Source of the DNA: JAXDJJ01 sp034665745
GTDB taxonomy: Bacteria; Actinomycetota; CADDZG01; WHSQ01
Reading direction: 5' to 3'
Length of the DNA: 11,389 bases
Assembly (NCBI GenBank): GCA_034665745.1
Contig: JAXDJJ010000049.1
Span: 1-11,389 of the forward strand
Below the pieces are notes generated by a model, which worked only from the letters and a program-made list of their open reading frames with translations, searched no databases and was not told the origin of the DNA. Shown here piece by piece: positions 1-6,442 of this stretch. Made by a program: the position numbers and the translations under genes. Positions within the stretch are counted from its first letter, which is position 1. Each line of letters opens with the position of its first letter.

Positions 1-29
1 AGACAACCTCAGATGCGAAGATGGGGGCA

Positions 30-104
30 CGGGGCGTAGCGCAGCTTGGTTAGCGCGCGTCGTTTGGGACGACGAGGTCGCCGGTTCGAATCCGGCCGCC
101 CCGA
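30..104 (+). tRNA. tRNA-Pro (anticodon TGG)
   Basis: A full cloverleaf can be drawn. The 7-bp acceptor stem pairs CGGGGCG (30-36) with CGCCCCG (97-103), with discriminator A at 104. The anticodon stem CGTCG/CGACG encloses the loop TTTGGGA, giving anticodon TGG at 65-67, which reads CCA-type proline codons. The T arm carries the usual GGTTCGAATCC. CCA is not encoded. It lies 29 nt upstream of tRNA-Gly on the same strand, so the two may be co-transcribed. Confidence 0.96.
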
Positions 105-133
105 CTTAGGACAGTCATACAATTCCAGCCCTT

Positions 134-204
134 GCGGGCGTAGCTCAATGGTAGAGCCTCAGTTTTCCAAACTGATGACGACGGTTCGATCCCGTTCGCC
201 CGCT
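134..204 (+). tRNA. tRNA-Gly (anticodon TCC)
   Basis: The acceptor stem pairs GCGGGCG (134-140) with CGCCCGC (197-203), with discriminator T at 204. The anticodon stem TCAGT/ACTGA encloses TTTCCAA, giving anticodon TCC at 166-168 (glycine GGA/GGG codons). The T loop is TTCGATC and the last T-stem pair is G-T. CCA is not encoded. No intrinsic terminator is evident before the stop codon of the opposing HNH gene at 215. Confidence 0.95.
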
Positions 205-214
205 CTGCGACAGC

Positions 215-700
215 TCATATATCGATTTCGGCGTTTGCAATCGCTGCCCTCGCGAAGCCTCCTCGTCGAGATGTTCGACGTCGATGACAGTTGGCGCAAA
301 CGACCTCACACTTCTCCATCTCTGCAAGAACTGCGTCCCAGTTACGAGACCGCATCCCGGCGGCAATCCCGAAGGCTTTCTCGTCCAAATGGTCAAACTC
401 AAGAACCACAGGATCAGACTCGCCGCAGTCGGCACACGGATGCTCCTTGAAGAACGCAATTAGGTACTCGGTTCGTTCCTTGACGATGCGCTGAGTCCGC
501 GCAGATGCCTTCGCGATATATCGCTGCTTGTTCCTTTGGTAATGATCCCGGTGGTAGGCAGCTCTACATGGTCGGCAGTAGGCGTCGCGCAACCTTGATT
601 CCCATTTGCGCCACATGAATTGCTCGGGAGGCTTGAACGAGCCGCACTTGCTACATCGCATCTGGGGCTCGCCGCCAAGACCGTCGATCGGTAACTGCAT
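215..700 (-). CDS. small HNH endonuclease-like zinc-binding protein
   Basis: The protein has 161 residues. Two CxxC pairs near the N-terminus (C16/C19 and C42/C45) look like a zinc knuckle. A basic, likely helical linker follows (about 46-85). The C-terminal HNH-like core has C89xxC92, the D103-H104 of 'EFDHLD', then C135-A-N137-C138-H139 followed by an arginine-rich stretch. This order (CxxC, DH, then CxNCH) is typical of stand-alone HNH proteins common in actinobacterial and phage genomes. The family predicts metal-dependent nicking or cleavage of DNA; the target is unknown. The start is uncertain: ATG at 700 gives the longest form, but an internal ATG at 661 would begin exactly at the first zinc motif (MRCSKC). 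Neither has a strong ribosome site. The gene ends 11 nt from tRNA-Gly on the opposite strand and is divergent from the M20 gene, so it looks like a lone insert. Function is a family-level inference. Confidence 0.75.
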   Translation of the reverse strand: MQLPIDGLGGEPQMRCSKCGSFKPPEQFMWRKWESRLRDAYCRPCRAAYHRDHYQRNKQRYIAKASARTQRIVKERTEYLIAFFKEHPCADCGESDPVVLEFDHLDEKAFGIAAGMRSRNWDAVLAEMEKCEVVCANCHRRRTSRRGGFARAAIANAEIDI

Positions 701-760
701 ACAACACGACTACCAGCAGGGTGTGACAGAAATTCCGACAAACAACTACGCTCAAGCTCC

Positions 761-2116
761 ATGACAGACGTTAGAGGGCTTGTGCGTGAACGGGCCGACA
801 AGTACGTCGATTGGTTGACCGACGCTTGCTCGATCCCTTCGATGGAGAGCGACCCCGACGGGCTCGTCAGGATGGCTGCGTGGGTTGAAGCCAAACTGAT
901 CGCTCTCGGCGCGAGGGTCGAGCGCCTCGTTCATGAGGACGCCCCCGACGCGCTACTGGGCCTCCTCGGTTCGGGCGACAAGACCTTGCTCTTCTACGAC
1001 CACTACGACGTGCAGCCGGTCGATCCGTTGAACGAATGGGATTCACCGCCATTCGAGCCGGACATCCGCGAGGGGCTGTTCTTCGCACGTGGGTCCGCCG
1101 ACAACAAGGGTGACCTTGTCGCCCGGCTGGCGGCTCTCGAGGTCTATCAAGAGGTTCACGGTGACATCCCGTTCACGATCAAGTTCCTCGTCGAAGGTGA
1201 AGAGGAGACCGGGTCCAAGAGCTTCCACGAAACGGTCGAACGCAACCGCGACAAGTTGGCTGCCGACGGGTGCATCTGGGAGGGCCAAGGGATCGATCAT
1301 TCCGGGCGACCGTCCTTGGTGTTCGGCGCGAAGGGTCTCGCTTACGTCGAACTCACCTTCAAGGGATTGAACGAGGACCAGCACTCGTCATTCGCGGTCT
1401 ACGCCCCCAGCCCCGCGTGGCACATGGTCGAGGCCCTTGCCACGCTCAGAGCGCCGGATGGCACGGTCACGATCGATGGCTTCTACGACGACGTCGTTGC
1501 GCCAACGGCCGAGGACCTTGTCATCCTCGAGAACTTCCCGTTCGATGAAGACACCGAGCGCGAGCGTCTGGGCGTCGACGCATTCGTCGGCGACGTGACC
1601 GGGCAGGAGTTCCTCAAGCGCTACTTCTTCGAGCCCACGTGCAACATCGCCGGCATCGTCACCGGTTTCACCGTTCCAGGAGCGTCCAAAACGGTGCTTC
1701 CCAAGCAAGCGATGGCGAAGCTCGATATGCGCCTCGTGCCGAATCAGGACCCGGACGACATCGTCGACAAGTTGCGTAAGCACCTCGACAAGCGGGGTTT
1801 CGGCGACATCGAGATCCAGACGTTCTCGATGGAGCACCCAGTCAGGTCCACGCCTGGATTCGCTCTCGGGCGTGCTGCGATCGAAGCGGCGAAAGATGTC
1901 TTCGACGAACCGCCCGCCGTCGCGCCTCTGATGATCGCAACCGGACCAATGCACGTGATCGCGCGAGGACTTGGCGTACCGACGGTGTCCCCCGCGGGTG
2001 TCTACCGGCCCACCTCGGACATCCATGCTCCGAACGAGAATTGCCGGGTCGAGGACTACCTCAAGATCATCGAGTACACGGTCGCGTACCTCGATACTTT
2101 CGCTCGCACGGAGTGA
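761..2116 (+). CDS. M20/M25/M40-family metallopeptidase (dipeptidase-like)
   Basis: This 451-residue protein matches the usual length of cytosolic M20 di-zinc peptidases of the carnosine dipeptidase/ArgE/DapE group. Metal and catalytic motifs appear in order: H81-Y-D83-V-Q-P; the bridging aspartate D114 in 'GSADNKG'; the glutamate pair E148/E149 in 'EGEEETGS' (general base and ligand); E174 in 'CIWEG', where carnosine dipeptidases usually have Asp; H208 in the lid segment 'QHSS'; and the last ligand H422 in 'IHAPNE'. The lid/dimerisation domain spans roughly 190-310. No signal peptide is seen, so it is probably cytoplasmic and hydrolyses dipeptides or N-acylated amino acids; the substrate cannot be read from sequence. 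ATG at 761 has only a weak ribosome site. The TGA stop overlaps the GTG start of the downstream acetyltransferase, pointing to one mRNA and coupled translation. Confidence 0.93.
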   Translation: MTDVRGLVRERADKYVDWLTDACSIPSMESDPDGLVRMAAWVEAKLIALGARVERLVHEDAPDALLGLLGSGDKTLLFYDHYDVQPVDPLNEWDSPPFEPDIREGLFFARGSADNKGDLVARLAALEVYQEVHGDIPFTIKFLVEGEEETGSKSFHETVERNRDKLAADGCIWEGQGIDHSGRPSLVFGAKGLAYVELTFKGLNEDQHSSFAVYAPSPAWHMVEALATLRAPDGTVTIDGFYDDVVAPTAEDLVILENFPFDEDTERERLGVDAFVGDVTGQEFLKRYFFEPTCNIAGIVTGFTVPGASKTVLPKQAMAKLDMRLVPNQDPDDIVDKLRKHLDKRGFGDIEIQTFSMEHPVRSTPGFALGRAAIEAAKDVFDEPPAVAPLMIATGPMHVIARGLGVPTVSPAGVYRPTSDIHAPNENCRVEDYLKIIEYTVAYLDTFARTE

Positions 2117-2631
2117 ACCTCACGTTCCAGCTCGACCCCGAGCTGACGAGCGAGCTCATCGACAGACTCGAGCAGGTTTGGCTCGCGGTCGGCAACTCCG
2201 GCGGATCGGTCGGGACCCCGATCCAGGCAACCCTGCAGGATGTCAAAGTCCTGTCGGGAAAGGCGTTCCGCAGCGTTACCGAAGGTGACGATCACATCGT
2301 CGTCGTGCACCTCGACGACGAACCCGTCGGGTTCGGGTTCTTGACGCACAACCCCGGCCCCCTCTTCCAGCACTGGGCGATCGTGAAGCGCCTGCAGGTC
2401 GTGCCGGATCTTCAAGGCAAAGGCATCGGATCGGCTTTGATGCACGAGATAACGCGACTTGCCCGGGACGAGCTCGGTTTGGAACAGCTCCAACTGACGG
2501 TGCGCGGCAAGACCGGGACCGAATCCTTCTACGAACGTTTCGGTTACGAGGTCGTCGGCCGGATCCCCGATGCGATCCGCGTCGCACCCGGTGACGACCG
2601 GGACATGATCTACATGATGGCGCGGCTCTAG
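2113..2631 (+). CDS. GNAT-family N-acetyltransferase
   Basis: Starting at GTG 2113 the protein has 172 residues, a normal GNAT length. Motif A, the acetyl-CoA pyrophosphate-binding loop, is 'VVPDLQGKGIGSAL' (Q/RxxGxG/A type). A C-terminal motif 'FYERFGYEVVGR' fits the final strand-turn-strand of the fold. The segment 'VVVHLDDEPVGFGFL' fits the central beta strands. It should transfer an acetyl group from acetyl-CoA to an amine; the acceptor is unknown. An open frame reaches back to 2041 inside the peptidase gene, but the GTG at 2113 is preferred because it overlaps the peptidase TGA as GTGA, has GGAG directly before it, and begins the recognisable domain. Its TAG stop overlaps the stop of the convergent DUF4239 gene. 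Confidence 0.9.
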   Translation: MNLTFQLDPELTSELIDRLEQVWLAVGNSGGSVGTPIQATLQDVKVLSGKAFRSVTEGDDHIVVVHLDDEPVGFGFLTHNPGPLFQHWAIVKRLQVVPDLQGKGIGSALMHEITRLARDELGLEQLQLTVRGKTGTESFYERFGYEVVGRIPDAIRVAPGDDRDMIYMMARL

Positions 2632-3425
2632 CCCGAGTGAGGGGCGACGAACTCTGCCAAAGCACCTTCGGTGAAGACATGGTTCGACACCGTGACGTCA
2701 CCCGAGAACGGATGATCGAGCGTGACGACCAAGAGCATGTTGAATCCAACCAACGCCCCAACGGCTCCAACCATCGCGGTTTGAACCCATGACGTGCTGG
2801 AACCGAAGAACGACATGAAAGCAACCACGAAGAACGCCCCGGCCAGAAGGAGCACGAGGAGCTCGCGCGGCAAGCTCCGTTCCGCGTGCTCTAGACGCTC
2901 TCGCCGAGCACCGACAAGGTCATTCAATTTCGTCACGCTCTCGTCATAGAACGCGTTCGCCGGGGCTCCCTCGGGTGAGTAGGACTGATAGATCACATAG
3001 AGATCCTGGACGTCATCCCACGCCCTCTGGCTGAATCTGCCGTCTGCCATGAGGTCCCATTCCTCGTCGATCACCGTCCTGATGTAGTCCCCGATCACGC
3101 CGTGAAGATCGTCCTGCACATCCGTTGGGAACGCTTTGCTGTCGCGCAGCAGCTGCGAAAGCTCGGTTGCCTCGGTCCGTACGTTCGCCTCGGTCGCGTT
3201 GAACTCTTGATACAGGGACACGATGATGAAGGCGAGCATGATCCCGTACATGCCGATGAGCACACCGATCAATCGGCCGGCGAGCTCGTTGTGCCCTCCT
3301 GCATGACCCCCGAGCTTGCGTTGGACCAGCTGATGGCCGAGGGCGCCGAAAAGAGCGAAGCCTCCGACGATGAATATCCCGAGCATCCACGTGGGGAAAG
3401 TGTTCAGCAGGGCCCGGGTCACCAC
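2628..3425 (-). CDS. DUF4239-family (bestrophin-like) membrane protein
   Basis: The protein has 265 residues with four predicted membrane segments, at about 12-34, 51-72, 187-208 and 212-236. A hydrophilic, mostly helical region (about 73-185) lies between the two pairs and contains 'EFNATEANVRTEATEL'. The C-terminal 'LDHPFSGDVTV' right after the last helix is characteristic of DUF4239, which is often labelled bestrophin-like; no function is established that I can rely on, and channel activity should not be assumed. The start is GTG at 3425: the in-frame ATG at 3431 is followed at once by TGA, so nothing longer is possible. A GTG at 3422 is equally possible. The purine-rich AAGAGGG is about 18 nt upstream, rather far. 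The gene lies 52 nt after the LVIVD gene on the same strand and may share its mRNA. Confidence 0.85.
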   Translation of the reverse strand: MVTRALLNTFPTWMLGIFIVGGFALFGALGHQLVQRKLGGHAGGHNELAGRLIGVLIGMYGIMLAFIIVSLYQEFNATEANVRTEATELSQLLRDSKAFPTDVQDDLHGVIGDYIRTVIDEEWDLMADGRFSQRAWDDVQDLYVIYQSYSPEGAPANAFYDESVTKLNDLVGARRERLEHAERSLPRELLVLLLAGAFFVVAFMSFFGSSTSWVQTAMVGAVGALVGFNMLLVVTLDHPFSGDVTVSNHVFTEGALAEFVAPHSG

Positions 3426-3477
3426 TCACATGCTGAGCCATGCCCTCTTGCCCTACAAGGAGGTTCAGGACCGTAGA

Positions 3478-4890
3478 TCAGATGTGACTGAGGAGCCTCG
3501 CTTGGCCCTTGACTCCGCCACGCTGCGCCAAGGCGCAGAAGTACTGCTCAGCGATCGTCGAGGGGGAACGTTCGTGCAACTTGGCGAGCCAGGAAGCCTT
3601 GAACTCCGCCTGTGTTGGCGGCGCCACGTCCTTATCGAAGTGGAGGATGTCCAGCCCGCGCTCGTAATCGATCACGTAGACGTACTCGGGCCCGACCCAA
3701 TAGGCCGCTGATGCGGCACCAACCACAGGCTGGAAGTAACCCAACTGCTTGATGTGTCCGGTTGCACCATCGGTCGAGAACAATCGCGTGCCGTGGTCAT
3801 ACCAACCATTCGCAGTGATGATCTTGTCCGTCGTGCTTAGCGGACTGACATCGAACCAGTGTCCAGAACAACCCATGACGTTGACTGCAGGATCTCCGTT
3901 GACGTCGTACTGACCGTTAAGTGGCCGGAACACCTCGATCGGCGCGAAGGGAGCCGCGTCAGTCACATCGAAGTCACGAAGGCTGTAGGTCGCGAAAGGC
4001 CCACTCCCGGACCCACATTTCGGGCCGAAGTTCGTCTCACCCTCGCCGAGAAGGATCTCGCCGGGGCGCAGGGTCTCTATCGCCTGCTCTTCTTCTGTAT
4101 CGCGTGGGTCGTAGAGGTTCGCGAAAGGACGGATGTTGTTGTGCTGGTATGCGGTCTTGCCTGCCTGCATCGCCGGTCGGTCGCTCTTCGCCACGATCGT
4201 GGGATTAGCAGGATCGACCGAGGGATCGAGCGCGTAGATCGGCGTCGTGTCGGTCCACATGAGACCGCTCGAGTCGCGGGTGACGTGGTGGCCTGAACTG
4301 CCCGTCTTCGTGACCGCGCTCCACCCCGCAGCAAGCTTCTTCGGGTTCGCCTTGTCACGGAGGTCGTAGGTCTTGCCCTCTGATCCGTAAGCCCAGTTGC
4401 AAGCATCGTCGACACACTCGATCGTGTGGTTTCCACCAGGAGCGATGTATCCCTTAGGCACTATGGTGACGAGTCCTCCGGGGAGGTCCGTTACTTCGAT
4501 GACGATGAGGTAGGCGACGCCCTCGAAGTCGCTCATCAGGACCGTCTTGCCATCCTTCGATACGGCTACGTCCTCGTTCTCCCAGTTGTGGGTGTCCAAA
4601 CGCCCCATCAACAATGGGATCGCCGGGTTCGTGACGTCATAGACCGCCAGGTCCTTGGCGCTGCTGACGTACAACCGACGCTGAGCACCAAGTTGCACGA
4701 CGCGGGCGCTCACGCCAGGCGATTCGACAGGAAGCGTCGCGACATAAGAGAGGTTGTCCGACATGAAGCCGCCGACCCCCGGGTCTTTGTAAGTGAGCTC
4801 GGCTGCACGAGATCGAGCGAACCCGCTGGGAGTTGGAAGGGCCAAGGCGATAAGGGCCGAGACGATCGATAGAAGGACCAGCTTGCGCAT
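3478..4890 (-). CDS. secreted LVIVD-repeat (beta-propeller-like) protein
   Basis: Starting at ATG 4890 the protein has 470 residues. The first 27 or so form a Sec signal peptide: MRK, then a hydrophobic core 'LVLLSIVSALIALAL', then 'PTPSGFA', with probable cleavage near GFA-RS. The mature part has repeated strand-type units, for example 'RRLYVSSAKDLAVYDVTNP', 'CNWAYGSEGKTYDLRDKANP', 'LMWTDTTPIYALDPS' and 'YVYVIDYERGLDILHF', the pattern of LVIVD/beta-propeller surface proteins. Cysteines at 159/164, 292 and 341 could form disulfides outside the cell. No sortase motif or C-terminal membrane anchor is seen, so it is probably released or loosely bound. No enzymatic motif is evident; binding or structural roles are guesses. 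A frame extends to 4932, but 4890 is chosen for the ideal ribosome site and because it gives a clean signal peptide. Confidence 0.82.
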   Translation of the reverse strand: MRKLVLLSIVSALIALALPTPSGFARSRAAELTYKDPGVGGFMSDNLSYVATLPVESPGVSARVVQLGAQRRLYVSSAKDLAVYDVTNPAIPLLMGRLDTHNWENEDVAVSKDGKTVLMSDFEGVAYLIVIEVTDLPGGLVTIVPKGYIAPGGNHTIECVDDACNWAYGSEGKTYDLRDKANPKKLAAGWSAVTKTGSSGHHVTRDSSGLMWTDTTPIYALDPSVDPANPTIVAKSDRPAMQAGKTAYQHNNIRPFANLYDPRDTEEEQAIETLRPGEILLGEGETNFGPKCGSGSGPFATYSLRDFDVTDAAPFAPIEVFRPLNGQYDVNGDPAVNVMGCSGHWFDVSPLSTTDKIITANGWYDHGTRLFSTDGATGHIKQLGYFQPVVGAASAAYWVGPEYVYVIDYERGLDILHFDKDVAPPTQAEFKASWLAKLHERSPSTIAEQYFCALAQRGGVKGQARLLSHI

Positions 4891-4897
4891 GGACACA

Positions 4898-4903
4898 CTC
4901 CTC
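4898..4903 (-). promoter_or_regulatory. ribosome binding site GAGGAG of the LVIVD gene
   Basis: On the minus strand GAGGAG lies 7 nt before ATG 4890, a near-ideal Shine-Dalgarno arrangement. It decides the start at 4890 over the 42-nt longer open frame. Confidence 0.8.
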
Positions 4904-4953
4904 ACCCGGCGCGGTACTAGACGCGCACGCATCGTGGCCCCTTCGGGTCACCT

Positions 4954-4969
4954 TGAACCAATTGGTTCA
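4954..4969. promoter_or_regulatory. 16-bp perfect palindrome, candidate operator
   Basis: TGAACCAATTGGTTCA is its own reverse complement over all 16 bases. It sits 64-79 nt before the ATG of the LVIVD gene in the gap between that gene and the crotonase gene, about where the -35 region of its promoter would be. Size and symmetry suit a homodimeric regulator such as a TetR- or MarR-type repressor, but the factor is unknown. No convincing -10/-35 pair was recognised next to it. Confidence 0.5.
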
Positions 4970-4991
4970 TCCCCCTAGGGCGGCCTACCTG

Positions 4992-5039
4992 TGTGCAAAT
5001 GCACAACGGGTACCTGCTGGGCACACCGACAACGCGTTG
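4992..5039. repeat. cluster of inverted repeats between crotonase and LVIVD genes
   Basis: TGTGCA-AA-TGCACA (4992-5005) is a 6-bp inverted repeat with a 2-nt spacer. GTGTGC (4991-4996) can instead pair with GCACAC (5021-5026). CAACGCGTTG (5030-5039) is a perfect 10-bp palindrome, and TACCTG occurs twice, at 4986 and 5011. No T-run follows on the minus strand, so a simple intrinsic terminator for the crotonase gene is not supported. The elements could be operators or RNA hairpins in this 172-nt gap. Confidence 0.35.
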
Positions 5040-5062
5040 CGGGTTGGGCTGATGAGTGGCCT

Positions 5063-5830
5063 TTACTCGCCTTTGTAGCTGGGCGCCCGGCCCTCGATGA
5101 AGGCCCCGATCGCCTCCTGGAAATCCGAACTTGCTAGGAGGCTTTCCTGGGCCCGGGCTTCCTCGTCCATGCCCGCCTCGAGCGGGACGGTGCCGGCCAG
5201 ATCGACAAGGGCTTTCGCCTTACGAGCAGCGAGGGGAGGTGCTTTCAAGATCTCGGTCGCGAGGCTATCCACAGCGGCATCGAGGTCCATCGCCGGCACC
5301 ACAACTTCCGCGAGACCGATCCGCCCGGCGGTGATGCCGTCGATGCGCTCGGCCAACCAGATCATCTTCTTCGCCTGGCCCTTCCCGACGAGGGAGGGTA
5401 GCCGTTGGGTTCCACCGAGGTCCGGGATGATCCCGTACTTTCCTTCGAGCAATCCCAGCGATGCATCTTCTGCAACGACGCGCACGTCACATGCGAGCGC
5501 CAGTTGCAATCCGGCACCGAGCGCATGTCCTTGAACCTTCGCGATCGTCGGCATCGGTAAAGCTGCGATCTTCCGGAATCCCGCTTGAGCACGGGCGATC
5601 CTCTGGTCCGGTGTTCCCGTGAGGTCGCCGAACGTCGAGGTGTCGATCCCGCTACAGAACGATCGACCCTCCCCGCTTACAACGACGACCCTGATGTCGT
5701 CTGCTGCGGCGATCTCGTCAGCACCGGCGGCGAGAGCGTCGAAGAGGTCCCAGTCCATCGCGTTAAGCACATCCGGACGTTTGAGCGCGAGGTCCGCCCG
5801 GTGCATGTTGAACGAGACGTCTACGGTCAT
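5063..5830 (-). CDS. enoyl-CoA hydratase/isomerase (crotonase) family protein
   Basis: The 255-residue length is typical of single-domain crotonases. The first oxyanion-hole segment is 'SFCSGID' (57-63) and the second is 'GHALGAG' (101-107). The segment 'ACDVRVVAEDA' follows, then 'LEGKYGIIPDLGGTQRLP'. Compared with mitochondrial enoyl-CoA hydratase, the second catalytic glutamate is kept (E129) but the first position is Gln (Q109 in 'GLQLALACD'). D137 in 'IPDLGG' replaces the usual glycine and falls where dienoyl-CoA isomerases carry an active Asp. The protein therefore surely binds an acyl-CoA, but isomerase or another crotonase reaction is as likely as hydration. No other beta-oxidation genes lie nearby. 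It starts at ATG 5830, 46 nt after the HATPase gene on the same strand; its ribosome site is weak. Confidence 0.9.
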   Translation of the reverse strand: MTVDVSFNMHRADLALKRPDVLNAMDWDLFDALAAGADEIAAADDIRVVVVSGEGRSFCSGIDTSTFGDLTGTPDQRIARAQAGFRKIAALPMPTIAKVQGHALGAGLQLALACDVRVVAEDASLGLLEGKYGIIPDLGGTQRLPSLVGKGQAKKMIWLAERIDGITAGRIGLAEVVVPAMDLDAAVDSLATEILKAPPLAARKAKALVDLAGTVPLEAGMDEEARAQESLLASSDFQEAIGAFIEGRAPSYKGE

Positions 5831-5876
5831 GTCGCCGAGACTATGACCACCGCCATCCCGTCGAAGGTCAGGTCGT

Positions 5877-6377
5877 CTATGCCGGCCCGTCGGAGATCGG
5901 AAGATAGACGTCGAACGACGTACCGAAGCCCTCTTTGGAGTTCACGTAGATCCCGCCACGAGCCCTCTTGACGATCGCGTAGACGGTGGCGAGTCCGAGA
6001 CCGGTACCACGGCCACTCTGCCTGGAGGCGAAGAAAGGCTCGAAGATGTGCCCGAGCGCATCCGGAGCGATCCCGCCCCCGGTGTCGGTAACGCTGAGAG
6101 ACACATATCGACCGGCCGGAAGATCTTCACGCATCCCCGTCCTGAGATCCACATCACTCGCCTTGATCATGATCGTGCCGCCGTCGGTGATGGCGTCGCG
6201 CGCGTTGTTTACGAGATTCAGGATGATCTGCTCGGCCTGGCCGCGATCCATCATGATCAGAGGCAGTTCACTAGGACCCTCGATGACCAGGCGGACGTCT
6301 TCCCCGAGGGACCCTTCAAGAAGTGGTGACACTTTTCGGATGACATCGCAAAGGTCGATCGCGCTAACAGGCTTCAT
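5877..6377 (-). CDS. orphan histidine-kinase ATPase domain (HATPase_c only)
   Basis: This 166-residue protein is almost nothing but a GHKL/HATPase_c domain. The N box is 'EQIILNLVNNARDAI' (N54, N58), the G1 box 'DTGGGI' (98-103), the F box 'IFEPFF' (111-116) and the G2 box 'GRGTGLGLATVY' (122-133). All ATP-binding motifs look intact. There is no HisKA helix pair, no phospho-acceptor histidine, no sensor and no membrane segment. The first 20 residues match the linker that normally follows the H-box helices, so the upstream half of a kinase is missing. An in-frame TAG two codons before ATG 6377 rules out a longer form. It closely resembles the C-terminal ATPase part of the hybrid kinase at 8238-10748. 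It lies 57 nt after the PAS-LuxR gene on the same strand. It may be a degraded kinase or a working trans-acting ATPase. Confidence 0.8.
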   Translation of the reverse strand: MKPVSAIDLCDVIRKVSPLLEGSLGEDVRLVIEGPSELPLIMMDRGQAEQIILNLVNNARDAITDGGTIMIKASDVDLRTGMREDLPAGRYVSLSVTDTGGGIAPDALGHIFEPFFASRQSGRGTGLGLATVYAIVKRARGGIYVNSKEGFGTSFDVYLPISDGPA

Positions 6378-6412
6378 CTGCTACAAGCATTCGCCGATAT
6401 CCAGAAAATGGG

Positions 6413-6442
6413 CTAGGCGTTATGTCACACATCACTAGGCGT
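6413..6442. repeat. 8-bp direct repeat CTAGGCGT flanking the luxR/HATPase junction
   Basis: CTAGGCGT occurs at 6413-6420 and again at 6435-6442. The second copy includes the stop codon of the PAS-LuxR gene and the first lies in the short gap before the truncated kinase gene. It might be a rearrangement scar, a regulatory repeat or chance. Confidence 0.3.

Noticed and set aside
46..450. Plus-strand open frame of 134 codons at the left edge
   Set aside because: It runs through both tRNA genes and then antisense to the HNH gene.
1388..2026. A 212-codon minus-strand open frame inside the M20 gene
   Set aside because: It is a GC-rich antisense frame of a clearly conserved gene, with arginine-rich composition and no recognisable domain.
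2041..2112. Longer start for the GNAT gene
   Set aside because: The extra 24 residues overlap the conserved end of the peptidase and match no GNAT structure; the GTGA overlap is the better start.
3013..3441. 142-codon minus-strand frame starting at ATG 3441 after AAGAGGG
   Set aside because: It is the shifted frame of the DUF4239 gene, rich in arginine and proline, while the other frame has clear membrane helices and the DUF4239 signature.
4891..4932. Longer start for the LVIVD gene
   Set aside because: It would put 14 arginine-rich residues before a normal signal peptide and would bury the GAGGAG ribosome site within the coding region.
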